The translations under genes and the position numbers were made by a program. A stretch of 64,000 nt of DNA from Ascidia mentula (Eukaryota > Chordata > Ascidiacea > Phlebobranchia > Ascidiidae): assembly GCA_947561715.1 (NCBI GenBank), contig OX387198.1, positions 19,285,645-19,349,644 on the forward strand. Reading direction: 5' to 3'. Under the pieces are notes generated by a model that did no database searches, had not been told where the DNA came from, and saw only the letters and a program-made list of their open reading frames with translations. Below are positions 1-11,743 of this stretch, in pieces (position 1 is the first letter of the stretch; each line of letters starts with the position of its first letter).

Positions 1-205
1 GTGTTTTACTTGTAACTGATCTGCAATGACAAAAATAGACCAGTAAAGAAATTATTGTTAAAATATTTAGGACCAATTTGGCGAAAACAAAAGGCAAGTG
101 TATTTAATTCAATAAAATATTTAATTTTCAACTGTTTTCATGAGCATTCAATCAAGTTTTATGGTTAGAGACTACTAAATAGAGACTGAACACTGCATTT
201 TTTTC
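1..205. other. unassigned flank
   Basis: AT-rich sequence left of the first inverted repeat. I see no gene, RNA or repeat boundary in it. Confidence 0.4.
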
Positions 206-405
206 CAGATTGGTTCCGCTTGAATGCACCTTGGTAACTTCGCGGTAGTTTTAATGAAAATGCATAGGAGAAAGTGGGCCTTTTGATTTAGTTTTGGGCT
301 TTGGTGCAACTACTAGAATACTTCTGCTAACTTATTAAGACAAAACATCAGTCGTCAGGCAGATATACAGGGCAGAGGTAGCGATTGCATGCGACACTTT
401 TAGCG
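206..405 (+). repeat. left terminal inverted repeat of P-like element
   Basis: It aligns with the reverse complement of 5317-5515 over about 200 bp with scattered mismatches and small indels. The most conserved blocks are the outer 35 bp, the block around 300-325 (TTGGTGCAACTACTAGAATA) and the inner block AGCGATTGCATGCGACACTT. Confidence 0.85.
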
Positions 406-599
406 CAAAAAATATATATACCAGTATACATATTATTACAGTTTACTGCACAGGGACGACCCAGGCAAAAGGTCCATACTTTTTTACTCTAGTGACTGGT
501 AAGCATACAAGCCTGCTTAGTGATTCAATGTAATGCTCTTTGGGATTGTTATTGTTAAAAAAAGGTTTTTACTGGAACTGAAGTAACCTTATATACATA

Positions 600-3500
600 A
601 TGAGCCACTGTTGTATGCCTGGGTGTCACTATGTTTACAACAAGAAAAATCCCTGTTTATTATTAAAAATTAAACGCCCAGAATTTCCGAAAACATGTGA
701 AGAGAAGCTCCACAGAACAAAGTTTGTCCTCTCATTGCGTGCACACAAGGTGACTGAATAAAAGAACTGCTACACAAGGAAACGTAAGTTATTATATAGA
801 ATTTAAAGCAGTGCTGCTGTTTTTTACAAAAGGGCATGTATTTGTGAGAAACACTTTGCTCCAGAGGATATTGTTAAATATGAAAAATCGAAGCGATTAA
901 AGCTTGGAGCAATGCCAATATTTTTTTTTCCTAGCAAGTGTCCTACTTCCAAGGTAGATAAGAACTTTGTAGTTTAAATTGTTAGTGTCAAGTTCTTGCT
1001 ATTTTTTTTCTGAATTTCAATCAATCATAATTTAATAATTAAATCATGTTTATTTTGCGAAAAAAAGCAACTACGCAAAGAACAATATAAAAGGAAATGA
1101 AATGGCATGGGCACCAATAAAACCATAAAGGTTATCGAGTCAGGCGCCCATGTAAAGGTGATTTCCTCACGGAGAATCACCGTCTGTCGTAGGATCGCAG
1201 CCAGTCGCACTGGGAGGTGATGGGTTGCGACAAGCTGCATGTGACGAAAGGTGGCCACCCGGCCGTGCTGGCCAAAGCAAAACCCATCGAAACGCAAACG
1301 TCAACTCGGTTCTCAGAACGTTTCCTTTGATCCACATCGACAAACCTTAACGTCCCGAGGACAGTCCAATCGTGGTGGTTTTGGTTGGAGATGGTCGGGA
1401 TCGTATCGAGGTTGCGCTTGTTGAATCATCGTAGGTCTTGATGATGGTCAATCGCACGTTGTGATGTTGGTGTGCAGCGCTCCTAGGTCTTAATAGTTCA
1501 TCTGCTAAGTCGTAAGGTGCCAGCTAGTCAGCAACCTCCACCAGCCAAAGTCAGGCATAGTACACTAGAGCAAGTGAATGGGTCCTATGCAAGGCTGTCT
1601 CAAGGCATGAAAGGTACAAAATTGTAGTTTTCAATTTTTAAAATTGTTTTGCCCACAACAAGTGGAGGAAGTATTAGTGAAGGAAATGTAGTTTTTAGGT
1701 GTTTGTTGTACAGATCATTAACACTAAAAAATCAGATAAGTGGTCAATGATAAAAAGAGGGAACAGGGTATTGTTGGAAATGTACATACATGAAGATCAG
1801 GTTGCAGCAGATATTAGGTGTGTTAGAAACAAAGTGGTTGGAGAATTTATCCAGATAAGCTAAATTTGTTGCAGATTTGTGACTTGAAATTTGTAACATT
1901 GCATCAATATTTAGGTAAACCTTAAATCAATTACAAAAAAATTGTTTAATTATATTTTTTTCCATTAAAATTTACAGAAAGCCTAGAAAGATATGCATTG
2001 TGTAAGGGAGTGCAATGCTCTACAAAATTTGTTAAGGCCCATATAATCCAGGAATGGAAATGTGGCCAGTTGATCTCCCAAACTATCAAGCGATCACCCA
2101 ACTGCATGTGTGTAGGTGAAGCAAGAATTGTAGATTTAATTACAAGTTAAGTATGCATACCTTTTTGTCCTATTGAATGTCCGTTGAAATTCCAAATCGC
2201 TGTAAAGGTTGTTATTATTATAATATAAAGTCTTTTTCAACAAAGAATATTATCAACAACAGTCTTCAATGTGCAGTGATCAGTATGTTGCTGTAGATGA
2301 GAAAATATACCAAGACATTGTTGTAAGATGAGTATTTGTGGTGTGAAAATTAGATACACTTCTAAATTCATTGTTATTTGATCAGAATTTGTTTCAACAA
2401 GAATCTGATTCATTGAATGAGTGGCAGGCTTTATTTATAAAAAAAATCAGTGTGAAATTGTCAAGCATTCTGTAAACGCTCGGCGTTATCACCCAGATGG
2501 ATGCTGGGGTATTTATTCTTCCTTCATCCAAAACCCTGAGACACTACAGGTGAGCATATTGTTTGTGACTAACTACAGGAAAATTGTTAAATGTCACGTT
2601 TTAATTTTGAACTTTTGTCAAGAAATATTATTGACTCAAAGCCAGGAATTAATGAATTGGCTGCAATGGAAATGAAAGGTTTGAAACCATCTGTGGAAGC
2701 ATTCATAACAGTCGATGAAATGAAAGGTAATTTTTTCAAGAAAACTTACAAAAATATAAATGTTGATATCGATTTGCAGTAAAAGAAAACTTAGTTATGC
2801 ACCATGGTAGACTTGTTGTCTTCGTTGATTATGGGGAAAGGAGATGTATCAAAAATCATTTTGTTTAATTGATATTGAAGTTTTAACGCACATGTTTATG
2901 CTTGGTAGTGTTCTATGTGCGATCATTCAAAAAAGAGATCTCTTCCAATTGCATGGTGGCCAACTACCATTACACCTGCTCATCAGCTATGTTCAATGTT
3001 TTAGGAAGTGGTTGGGCTATGTGAACTAAATAATGTCCATGTGAATGCGATTGTTGCACATGGTTCCACAGTAAATAGAAAGTTTTTTCAAATTATACAT
3101 GGTGATGTTTTTCGTGTGGGTGTGCCTTTTACATGCCCGAATCCATACCGGGACGAAGCTGATATTTTTATTTGCTCAGATACAAGCCATTTGTTGAAGG
3201 TAAGTAGTAATTGTTTGTATTGAAATTTTTTAATGGGTCATTGCTGGTGCACCTTACTTGTGCAGACTGCGAGAAATGCCCTGTTTAGTTCGAAACCATC
3301 TGGCACAAAATATCTCAACAAAAATGGATATGATATTTTGTGGACTCACATTAAAACTCTATATGATTTGGAATGTACATCCCCTCTTCACAAAACTCGC
3401 CTGACGATTAATCACATGCAACTAAGTTCATACAACTAAGTAGTACAGTTCTGTTTAACTAGAGGTGTTTCATCAACAAAAGTTTTGTTTCATATAAACA

Positions 3501-4230
3501 GATGCGGGTATCATAAGCAAGAGACATTAAGTTGGGCAGTTGCACAGGCTCTCTCAAATGATGTAAAAAGTTCTCAGGGAACAGCTGTTTACATTATTTT
3601 GTTTGACAAGTATTTTTTTTCTTGATGTTAACAGTACATAATAACCAAAACTGCTTGGTTGGTAGATGGTTTCCTGTCAGGTTAAAAATGCAATACACTC
3701 CCATGAAGACCTTCGGTTAGTTTTGATGGAGCAAGAATTTGCAAAATACTTGGACTGGAGGGTACTGGAAATAACTTAAATTTTAATTTCATATACTAAC
3801 CTTTACTGTACACTGAATTTGCAGAATGAGACACTAATCATCCTGGAGAGGGAAAACGCATCATTGCTAAAAGCACATTTGATGGACCGATTTTTACAAG
3901 CATAAATATGGTTTCACTGTGCAGAAGTCTTCTGGACAAAGGCCTCAACTATGTGTGTCTGGGAATGCTGACACAAGATGTATTGGAGGCAGTGTTTGAC
4001 AACTTGGTAAATTTAATTTGTAATTTCTTGTTGCAAAACAAACAAGCAGTAATACATATATTTTCAGAGAGCTTTGATGCACAGGAATATGAACCAAGAC
4101 ATCCATGAAGCTGCATTTGGCATAACCACCATAACACAAAGAAAAGCCATAAAAAGAGTTCATGGTGGAAATACAACGTATGGGGTAAAAAATGCATGGA
4201 CCAAAGTTTGCCATGAACCAATTCACAAGC
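600..4230 (+). pseudogene. P-element/THAP9-like transposase, split coding pieces
   Basis: The ATG at 600 opens a THAP-like finger (MSHCCMPGCHYVYNKKNP). Its second half follows at about 827-915, after an apparent intron, as CICEKHFAPEDI and LKLGAMP. Later pieces match the P-transposase body: VKHSVNARRYHPD near 2460, VVFVDYGERR near 2815, VGLCELNNVHVNAIVAHGS near 3010-3070 and CPNPYRDEADIFICSDTSHLLK near 3130-3200. The segment TARNALFSSKPSG and the IKTLYDLE block follow at 3265-3370. In the family these are the THAP DNA-binding domain and the RNase-H-like catalytic and GTP-binding regions. The pieces lie in several frames; some gaps have splice-like edges, so part of the fragmentation may be introns. 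I infer an inactive copy, but no single model was proven. Confidence 0.7.
1030..1610 (-). repeat. tRNA-SINE-like dispersed repeat, copy A (within P-like element)
   Basis: A GC-richer block inside the AT-rich transposon. On the minus strand its 1040-1310 part matches the plus strand at about 39185-39375 (shared segments include CTCCCAGTGCGACTG and GCGATCCTAC). A GGCCGGGTGGCC stretch resembles a tRNA A box, and GACTGCGATCC in the other copy resembles a B box about 60 nt downstream, which is tRNA-like spacing. I infer a tRNA-derived SINE. The 1320-1610 part has no partner in this window and may belong to the same insertion. Confidence 0.45.
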
Positions 4231-4378
4231 TAAGTAAATAAATAATACATACACACACTTAACAAACATATAGTTATATTTTTATGTTTAAATTTTGCAA
4301 AATTATGACCCAACATCTTTACAAATGTGAGCAACAATGATTCAAAATATTGGAAATTTCTTCTCTAGGTAAAGTAAT

Positions 4379-5126
4379 CTAATCAGATAGCGACTCTATA
4401 GGAATTTTTAGTGACCCATCAGACTCTATTCGCTGCAACAGGTTAAAAAAAATGATGTTTTTAGCTTGTTTTCCAGTTTCAATATTGTGCAAATAGTACA
4501 TCTTTTGTAATACAATTTGAAAATCCTCCAGAAGGGCAAAGTAACCTTTTTCCTTGTTTTCAATTTTTTGTAAAAAAATTCCGTTTGTTTTTTCCTGGCA
4601 TAGTGCCTTAAACAGATCCACATGCTTTGCTTCATTATATTTTTGAACCCCCTGCGAAGAAGAAACCCTCCAATGTATTCCATATCTAGAAACAGGTAAA
4701 TGGTTAAAGGAACATTGTGCATGTACTTGTATCACAGATTGTACCAAATTTCACCAACCTGTGTCACGTGTGTTGATTCCAGATACAGTCGTGGTTTGAT
4801 GGCTTTCTTTGCTGAAGTGATTTAAAATTGTGTCATGGACTTTAATTAATAGCATTGCTGCTTGGCTTTGGGGCATGTCAAAAATGTTTGAGGCATTTTT
4901 GCATGTTTTAGAATACATCATGTAAAACAAATTTGGATCAGACTTTTCTTGAAATAAAAGAAACAATTTTTTGGTGAAATACATTTTTGTTTTGAAGTGT
5001 AATTTCATTGCCTTGCAAGTGGTGAACTGGACTTGGCAACCTGCTGCACACTATATTTTGTTGCTTCACTAGAGTGAACGCTTCTTCAATTTCCTCCTCA
5101 GTTAGGTCTTCCCATGAATCCCACAT
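4379..5126 (-). CDS. unrecognised second coding region inside the P-like element
   Basis: Three consecutive minus-strand open stretches look coding. The first starts at 5126 (MWDSWEDLTEEEIEEAFTLV). The next, up to 5008, contains KSDPNLFYMMYSKTCKNASN and MPQSQAAMLLIKVHD. The last, 4747-4379, is a hydrophilic lysine-rich stretch. Possible splice edges lie near 4755 and 5010-5030, so this could be a two- or three-exon gene on the strand opposite the transposase. I do not recognise a family or catalytic motif. It lies between the transposase end and the right inverted repeat, so it may be a cargo or accessory gene of the element. Real coding status is uncertain. Confidence 0.35.
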
Positions 5127-5316
5127 GTTGTTTACAAGGCAGTTATAAAGGCATGCAATTAAACAAAATAATTCTGAACAACTGTCGATTTTTTAGGCAA
5201 ATTGCGCCTAAAACTGCCAAATAATGCTTACACACTATTCGCGAAGATAAGAAAACAACAAAAGGCATTATTATGACTGGTATGAAGTTTCGGCACACCA
5301 GTATTCGTTATGATGA

Positions 5317-5515
5317 AAAAGTGTCGCATGCAATCGCTACCTCAGCACTGTATATCTGACTGACAACATATATTTTGTCCCAATATGTCTGCAGAAGTAT
5401 TCTAGTAGTTGCACCAAAGCCCAGAACTAAAACATGCGAGTACCCCACTTTCTCCCATGCATTTTCATTAAAACTGCCGCGAAGTTACCAGGTGCATTCA
5501 AGCGGAACCAATCTG
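5317..5515 (-). repeat. right terminal inverted repeat of P-like element
   Basis: Inverted partner of 206-405. The inner edge AAGTGTCGCATGCAATCGCT and the outer edge AGCGGAACCAATCTG are clearly conserved, which fixes the element's right boundary at about 5515. Confidence 0.85.
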
Positions 5516-5919
5516 AAAGTTTTTGCAAAACACCTTTATCATTTAAAAAAGAACAAGATTGATTTTATAACTGATTTAAATTTAAAAAAATCAAGTTTAT
5601 TATGTTTAACACGTTTGCAAAGTTATAACTTCATACGTTGTATATTGCCAAGAGCAATAAGATTAATTGTGTCGTTGGTACGTGCGCAGTGTTCAATCTC
5701 TTCTTAGTAGTCTCTGGTTAGAGTATACATCTGTTATTTGTGCATTAGTTTAACAAAAATAACTTCCTTCAAATTCAAACCGTTGTTTTGGGGGGATATC
5801 AGACAAGTCGAACTTTTGGACAAAAACGCCAATATACAACTGCAGCGAAACTTTATGATTAAACGTCATTTTTGTGTTAAATTGTGCAATTCGGATTCAT
5901 TCCAAATAGTGCCGGCTCT
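5516..5919. other. unassigned spacer between P-like element and LINE
   Basis: About 400 bp of AT-rich DNA. Open frames here are short and show no family resemblance. I see no RNA gene or repeat boundary. Confidence 0.4.
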
Positions 5920-7530
5920 GTTTTCAATGGTAATAATTTCTTGTAAATGTAGGGTATTCTATGATTTGTGGTTCGGACTTATGAATAATGGCAAATGTAA
6001 TGAGACCAGGTGTAATAGAATTTAAAAAATTGTTTGTGTAAATATGGTCTATAGCGGATTGTCTCTGTGAGGGGGCTGTGTGGGATGCTTTGTCTATTAT
6101 AATTTTGGTGTTCAGGCTCTCTATCATCAGTTTGTATTCTTGTACATGAGGTGTTTTTCTTGAAATGTCAATGTTGAAGTCACCAAGAATGTAAAAAGTT
6201 TTGTTTTCATTGTTTAAAGTATGGAAAGTGTGTTCTAAATGTGATGCGAAAATTGTTATGTTGTGATCTGGGTGTCGGTAGATTATTCCAATTACCATTG
6301 TTTTCTGTTTTTTTTTTTTGTTTCAGGTCAACTTCAATCCACAAATTTTCGCAACGAGGTATATGAATTTTATACTGGTCGTTTCTACGGTACGCCAGTG
6401 GTCGTTTAACATATATGCCCACACCACCAGCATGTGTTGGGGAGAGGAAATTATATCCATCTAAAGATATGTTGGTTGCTGTGTTTTTTTTAAGTTTTGT
6501 TTCTGAGATTCCAATTATATGAGTTGGTGCACTGCACGCATTAGTAAAGGCTTCTAGAATAGGCAGATTGTGAGGCAAACTTCTTACATTAAAATGGGTC
6601 ATAACGAAATTTTGTAGGTGTGGTTGTTTGGTTGCTGCATCAAATTCTGGCATACTATAATATTTGCTACACATGTTTGTGTTGATAGAGGTGTTTGTTA
6701 ATATGATGTGGTGCAAAGCTGTTGTAGAACATAGAAAAAAATACACTGACAGAAAAAATCTCACAATGATTGTTGTTGCAGGTGAACATCATCATATTTA
6801 CATTAATTGACTTCATCAGTACAGTACCTTATAAGTAGTGTGTACCATTTTTAGTCCAAATAAACTTGAATCCCTGGTTTCTTTTATATGCAAGGCAAGT
6901 ATTGAATATTTTTCATCTCGAGTTTTTCTTGATAAAAACTTTGCTATTATAGTTGGCGGTTGCTGAGTATTGTGCGTATGCATTTGCAGTCTGTGGGATA
7001 TGCTGATATCACTCCCACTTTTTTTGCAATGGAGACAACAATCTCATCTGTGCACTCCTCCTTGGTGTGAGGAATGCCTTTAAACTCCAGACAATCTCGC
7101 CTCCCATACTGTTCCAATGCATTGACTTCATCAGAACAGGCAACCATTTCAATTTAATCGTTTGATATTTTCCTTCAGTTCCAAGTTTTCTTTTTTGACT
7201 CAGTTTTTTTTCCAGTGTATCAAATTTTGTGACATGAAATTTTGACTTTCTTTGATTGCTTGTAAATCTGCCAATGCTGAGTTAAGTTTGTCAGTTACGT
7301 CTTTTTTGTTCTGCTGCAAGAGAGCGTTGATCCAGGTAGTTTTTTTGGGGTGTGCGGTGACATAACACGGTTTCAACAAGGCTTGTTTAAGTGTAATTCA
7401 AATTTAACCACATCCCCAACAGGAGGATTTTAAAACATGGCAAAGATTTTGGACCGGACTTGTGTAATCCACCAACTCAAAACTGCTGTTCTCTGTTGAT
7501 TTATCAATTTCAAATGATTCCTCCATTGAA
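5920..7530 (-). mobile_element. non-LTR retrotransposon (LINE) fragment, ORF1 plus endonuclease
   Basis: On the minus strand, 7530-6947 holds an ORF1-like region: a coiled-coil-like stretch (KESQNFMSQN, KENLELKENIKRLN) followed by NALEQYGRRDCLEFKGIP, typical of the RRM-like part of LINE ORF1 proteins. Downstream, 6680-5924 encodes an apurinic endonuclease domain: FNVRSLPHN, IIGISETKL, GGVGIYVKRPLAYR, CENLWIEVDLKQ, VIGIIYRHPDHN and FYILGDFNIDI. The order fits a CR1/L2- or I-type LINE. The reverse transcriptase is missing, so this copy lacks its 3' part, opposite to the usual 5' truncation; later insertion or deletion probably removed it. ORF1 contains stops and a frame change separates the two endonuclease pieces near 6300, so it is inactive. 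Confidence 0.75.
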
Positions 7531-8522
7531 TCCTACAATAAAACAGTAGCAACATGCTGATGCTTCAAACGACAAATCTGCTTCACTTTGTTTTGTTTCC
7601 AAACATTTTTCCTGACAGTGAAAGTGATTCATATCTTAAAGAAGACTTTGTAATAACAAAAAAAAAAACGATCAAAGCAAGCAAATACCACTTACCAAGC
7701 ATGATTTCAATGACGTCCTCTGATAAGTCCTTAAGTTTTCCATCTCGTATATAAACCTTCCCTTTCTGCAAACGTGTCTTCAAAACTAACTTTCACAATC
7801 AACTCAACACAGCAATTCATTTTGCCGATTGTTACCTCAATACTTAACTTCCAGTGACGTAATAACCGCAACATTGGCAAACAGTGTAAAACACAGTTTG
7901 ATTGACAGGGGGACCGCAAAAGCAACATGGTGTGATTTTGTGCGTGGAAATGTTTGTGTTTACGCTCTGGAGAGTTTCTTGGTGATTACTTGTATCACAT
8001 TAAATGTTTTGACTGCGTAACACAAAGGGATAAGTTCTCACATTTTTTTACAGAAAAAAACATCAATAAATAAGATATGATTTACCTATGGATTGTGATT
8101 TGCAAGTATTAAAACAAGATGTTAGTATTAATCAGTCCATGTTTGCACAGGATTTCCAACCACGGCTAAGGGAGCCATCCTGCATGTGGTCGTTGGGCAT
8201 TTTTGATAACCCAGAAGCCTCGCCAGTAGCCATATCAAACTGGGTATTTAATGACCACTTTGTTCACATAATTGCGTTTAAAAGCGAACAGGCTAATCGG
8301 CAACCACACAAAGCGTTCAGGTACATCACATTGTAATGTCCTAACGGTCAACCAAATTCATACATAAGGGGAGTTTAACTTTAATCAGAAACTCAACCCT
8401 GTGTAGAACGTTGTGCCTTTTCAGACTTATTTGGTTGGTTGACCACACTTGTGTTCAATAGGCCATTGCCCTTGCACAATCATTGATTGAAAGTATTTAT
8501 CGTCCTTCGCATATTCTAGTGA
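7531..8522. other. unassigned region between LINE and Mutator-like element
   Basis: Short open frames on both strands have no recognisable family. A short inverted repeat (GGTCAACCAA near 8346 against TTGGTTGACC near 8435) could be a degenerate MITE end. Nothing else is supported. Confidence 0.35.
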
Positions 8523-11330
8523 TTAATCAACACACTTCATGTGAAACCATTGTTTGCATCGAGTGTATTCAATCCAAACAACTTCTGAAGGGTTGCATGA
8601 TTTACAAATGCCTTTCTTTGTTGTATTATCAAGACATTTGCCAGCAATACAGTTTAGGATTTGCAATCTGTTACTTTGAACAGATCCAGTTTGTTGTAAG
8701 CATTGTCCTGATGCTAGCCATTTTGCATACATGTCATAACTCCACAACTAGATCCATCTGGCTGCTGTTCTCTTCCTGGAGTCACCACAGAAGCAATATT
8801 CCAACCAAACTTGACAGCTAAAAGATAATTAACCATCTTTTTTGCAGTGGAAACATAATGGCCATCCTTGCAAGGCATTGTCATTGGATTAATGTAAAGC
8901 AGTGTTCTCCTTTGAATATCAACCACTAGTAGTACCCAGCCAGTGACAACCATCAGGGTTCCAGGGAATGAAAATAACCCTTTTTTGCTGTAATTTAATA
9001 CCCTCCCAAGTCTTTTTAATTGAAACTCTTCTTTGTAATGCTTGAGCTACAGTTGAACAGACATACATGGTGTGTTTATACATGCAAGTTAATGGCCATA
9101 GGTAGCTGTTGATAATTTCATCGTACAGCCATCCTACATTAAATCGATTGTCATGCTTTTGCAAAACACACACTTCATGTGCAGGCAATGCATCATCAAG
9201 CGATTTCAATTCTAAAAATGAGCTTGAATGAGGTCCATTTTTCAAAGACTTTATTGGATTATAATTTTTAATGAAGCCAGTGAGGCTCCTTCATCATAGG
9301 TGAATTGCAAAATGAGGACTTAAATGTAAAACTTTCAGTGTTTGTTTTCTTTTTGTTCCGATTACACACAGGAAAGAGTGTGCTAACTTGGTGCAACGGT
9401 TGCATCATATTTGCATACTTTCCCACACGAGAGGCAAATGGATTTGGTTTGGGTCGCTTACGCGGCAGTTCATCATGAGAACCTTGTGAAGGTATCGGTA
9501 CTTTCCTTTTTCTTCTTAAGGATGTCAGTTTTGATGATTGTGTTATTCTCAAGCCAGCATCAGAGCATGCCTTGGAAAACTCATCAATATAATTGCTTCT
9601 GTACATCCTTTTTCCAATACTTGCTCTGAAGTCACGTCATATGACCGATCTGACAAAGATTTGATCAGGTCAACAAATTTTCTACGTGTTTGTTTGTAAC
9701 TTTTAGGGTCATCTATTTTCTTGTTGTTTTCAGAATCAACTTGCGAAGTAGGGCTGTTGACAGGGGGTACTTTTAATGTTGTTGTTGTTGAGTCAACAAT
9801 TTCTTCAACATGAATATCATGGGAACCAGTTTCCGGAGAGATTTGGTCCACAACAGCAGGATCCAAAACCATGAACACGGAGTTGTGGTACCACTCAGGT
9901 AGGCTATACCAACCAACATCTGAAAACTTGTTGAAAACTGCAAACATGTGCTTGCATGGTAAAAAATGGAGTGTAAAATCAACACATGTGCATTTTGGAA
10001 ATTCACTACAACTACCCAGTTTTACATTGTACACTTTACATGTGGAACTGCTCACCACAGTAAACACATTGTCTCCTATTCTACAAATTTTACTTTCCTC
10101 AACATTCCCAGACTCTCCTATTCGTTTAATACAATGTTGCACCACCTTCTTTGGTCGATTTTGTAGATAGGTGGGAATGTTTTTGTTGTAACTTCTATAA
10201 TTGCTTGATGACCGTAAATTTTCTTGTTTGTATCTACAAAATGAGTCTTGTGACGGAGGTTTAGTACTAAAACACAATAACTTTTGTTCCAACCGTTTGG
10301 CAGAAATTCCTTGTGTAAAATAGTAATCAGACCAGACAGGGACTTGTCGGTCCTAAATCTGACATGACATTCTTTCAAAACACGATTTTGTCTCTCCACA
10401 CCATTGTTTGTGCGCATGAGAACCTTTAACTGATCGGTTCGATGCAACCACAACCATCGCAAAAATTTGTTTTAGGTTTATTTTACATATTTTCTGTTTG
10501 TTGCCACATACCTTTTAGTCTTTAAGCCAAATATTAGTGTACTTTTGCAGTTTTAAATTATTTTTCCAATGTGTTGACTGCAAGAGCCACAATGCTTTTT
10601 CGTAGCTCTCTTCACATTCAGCCCTTGCTACATTTCTCATTAGTGAAAGCACTTCGTCCTTATGTTGGCCAACATTATTGACAGACTTTTTTTACCCATC
10701 GTTTCCATGCCCGTTCTCGATGGAAATCACAAATAAGGACATTTGTATATTTATCAAAACATGCAATGCACAAACCTGCAAAGACACTTTCAATCGCATG
10801 TATTTCAGCATCACATTTGTCAACCATAAAATAGTTGCGACCAACTTTTTGGGATGGACAATGCCTCCTCAATATCCAATTGTCGCTCATTTTGTGTAAT
10901 AAAGCTGGCCACAACTTGGTAACCAACATTTGTTTTCACACAAAGAAAAATAGTGGAAGAGCATATTTGGATGTTTTGTAGGTAGCATCCAGTAAACAAA
11001 TATCTTGCCCATATCGAATTAGTAAATTGCTGCCAGGCAAACTGGTGAACAAACAACAGAGTTTTTTTCTGATTTAATTACTGGTGCTGATTCCCCACCA
11101 CCAATAACATCGGGTTCATTGCCGGCAACATATGGACGAAAATAAATCTTGTCATCCAAATCACCATCTCTTTTCCATTCACCAACCAAACTTTGGACAT
11201 TGGTTTGATCAATCTTTGCCAACCTGTATTTTGTAAAAGCTCGGTAGTAATGGTTTAGCACATCCTTTTTGGTAGGATAAAATCTCCTATTTGAAAGGTC
11301 GGGTCCATCTTCACTTTTGGAAGAGTTCAT
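8523..11330 (-). mobile_element. Mutator-like (MULE) coding region with SWIM, Ulp1-type protease and PHD-like finger
   Basis: Read on the minus strand from the ATG at 11330, four recognisable parts follow in order. First is a MULE-type DDE transposase segment near 10850-10690 (KCDAEIHAIESVFAGLC, then ICDFHRERAWKRWV, the conserved C-x2-H region). Second is a SWIM zinc finger near 9990-9930 (CTCVDFTLHFLPCKH). Third is a C48/Ulp1-type cysteine protease near 9000-8714, with FIPWNPDGCHW supplying the His and SSCGVMTCM the Cys. Last is a PHD-like finger near 8640-8523 (CKSCNPS, WFHMKC). Mutator transposases cut and paste DNA; Ulp1 proteases cleave SUMO or ubiquitin-like conjugates. The parts lie in several frames with stops between some, so this copy is probably dead, though some breaks may be introns. 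Terminal repeats were not identified. Confidence 0.7.
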
Positions 11331-11372
11331 GGGCTACGTAGTGTTTTAATACTCCCAAATTTCCTCAACGCT

Positions 11373-11378
11373 GTTTAC
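11373..11378 (+). repeat. target site duplication GTTTAC, left copy
   Basis: Six bases directly outside the left inverted repeat. They are identical to 16540-16545 on the other side of the element, as expected for a cut-and-paste insertion. Confidence 0.85.
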
Positions 11379-11455
11379 TACGGTGGCCCATAGCGGCCAC
11401 GCCTGAGACACAACTCAAATGCGGAACACATTAAAAAAGTGAAACACATAAAAGC
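11379..11455 (+). repeat. left terminal inverted repeat of IS3EU-like element
   Basis: It starts TACGGTGGCCCATAGCGG and pairs with the reverse complement of about 16463-16539. The outer 26 bases are identical; the inner part, with repeated GAAACACA words, has scattered mismatches. Confidence 0.85.
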
Positions 11456-11743
11456 GAAACACATTAAAATTGATGAGGTAATATCAGCAATAAAGTTATT
11501 AAACCAACGTATTGTGACGTAATATTGGTAATAGAATCAAATTGTAACATATAGCAGTTATTAATTTGTATTGTTTGCTTCGGTGTTGGCAAAAATTGCG
11601 GACAGTTTGCACTCGTGGATTAACGTCAGAAGTAGCAGCTGTGCTTAGGTTGACGGCTTGTTGTTAGATTTTCCAGATAAGGTACTATAACTCGTATAGT
11701 CAGATTATTTTTTCAAAATTTTTCAGGATTAAAGAAGAACCTA

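Larger units (their letters stand above)
206..5515 (+). mobile_element. P-element-like DNA transposon (THAP type)
   Basis: The element is bounded by a ~200 bp imperfect terminal inverted repeat (206-405 against 5317-5515), with outer ends CAGATTGG and CCAATCTG. Between them the plus strand codes for pieces of a THAP-type P-element transposase (600 to about 4230), and the minus strand has open frames at 4379-5126. A P-element assignment follows from the THAP-like start and the later segments RYHPD, CPNPYRDEADIF and SDTSHLLK, which fit the P/THAP9 transposase core. I could not find a clear 8-bp target duplication. A GC-richer SINE-like insertion lies inside (about 1030-1610). The copy is old: the coding parts are split between frames, although some breaks may be introns. 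Confidence 0.75.
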
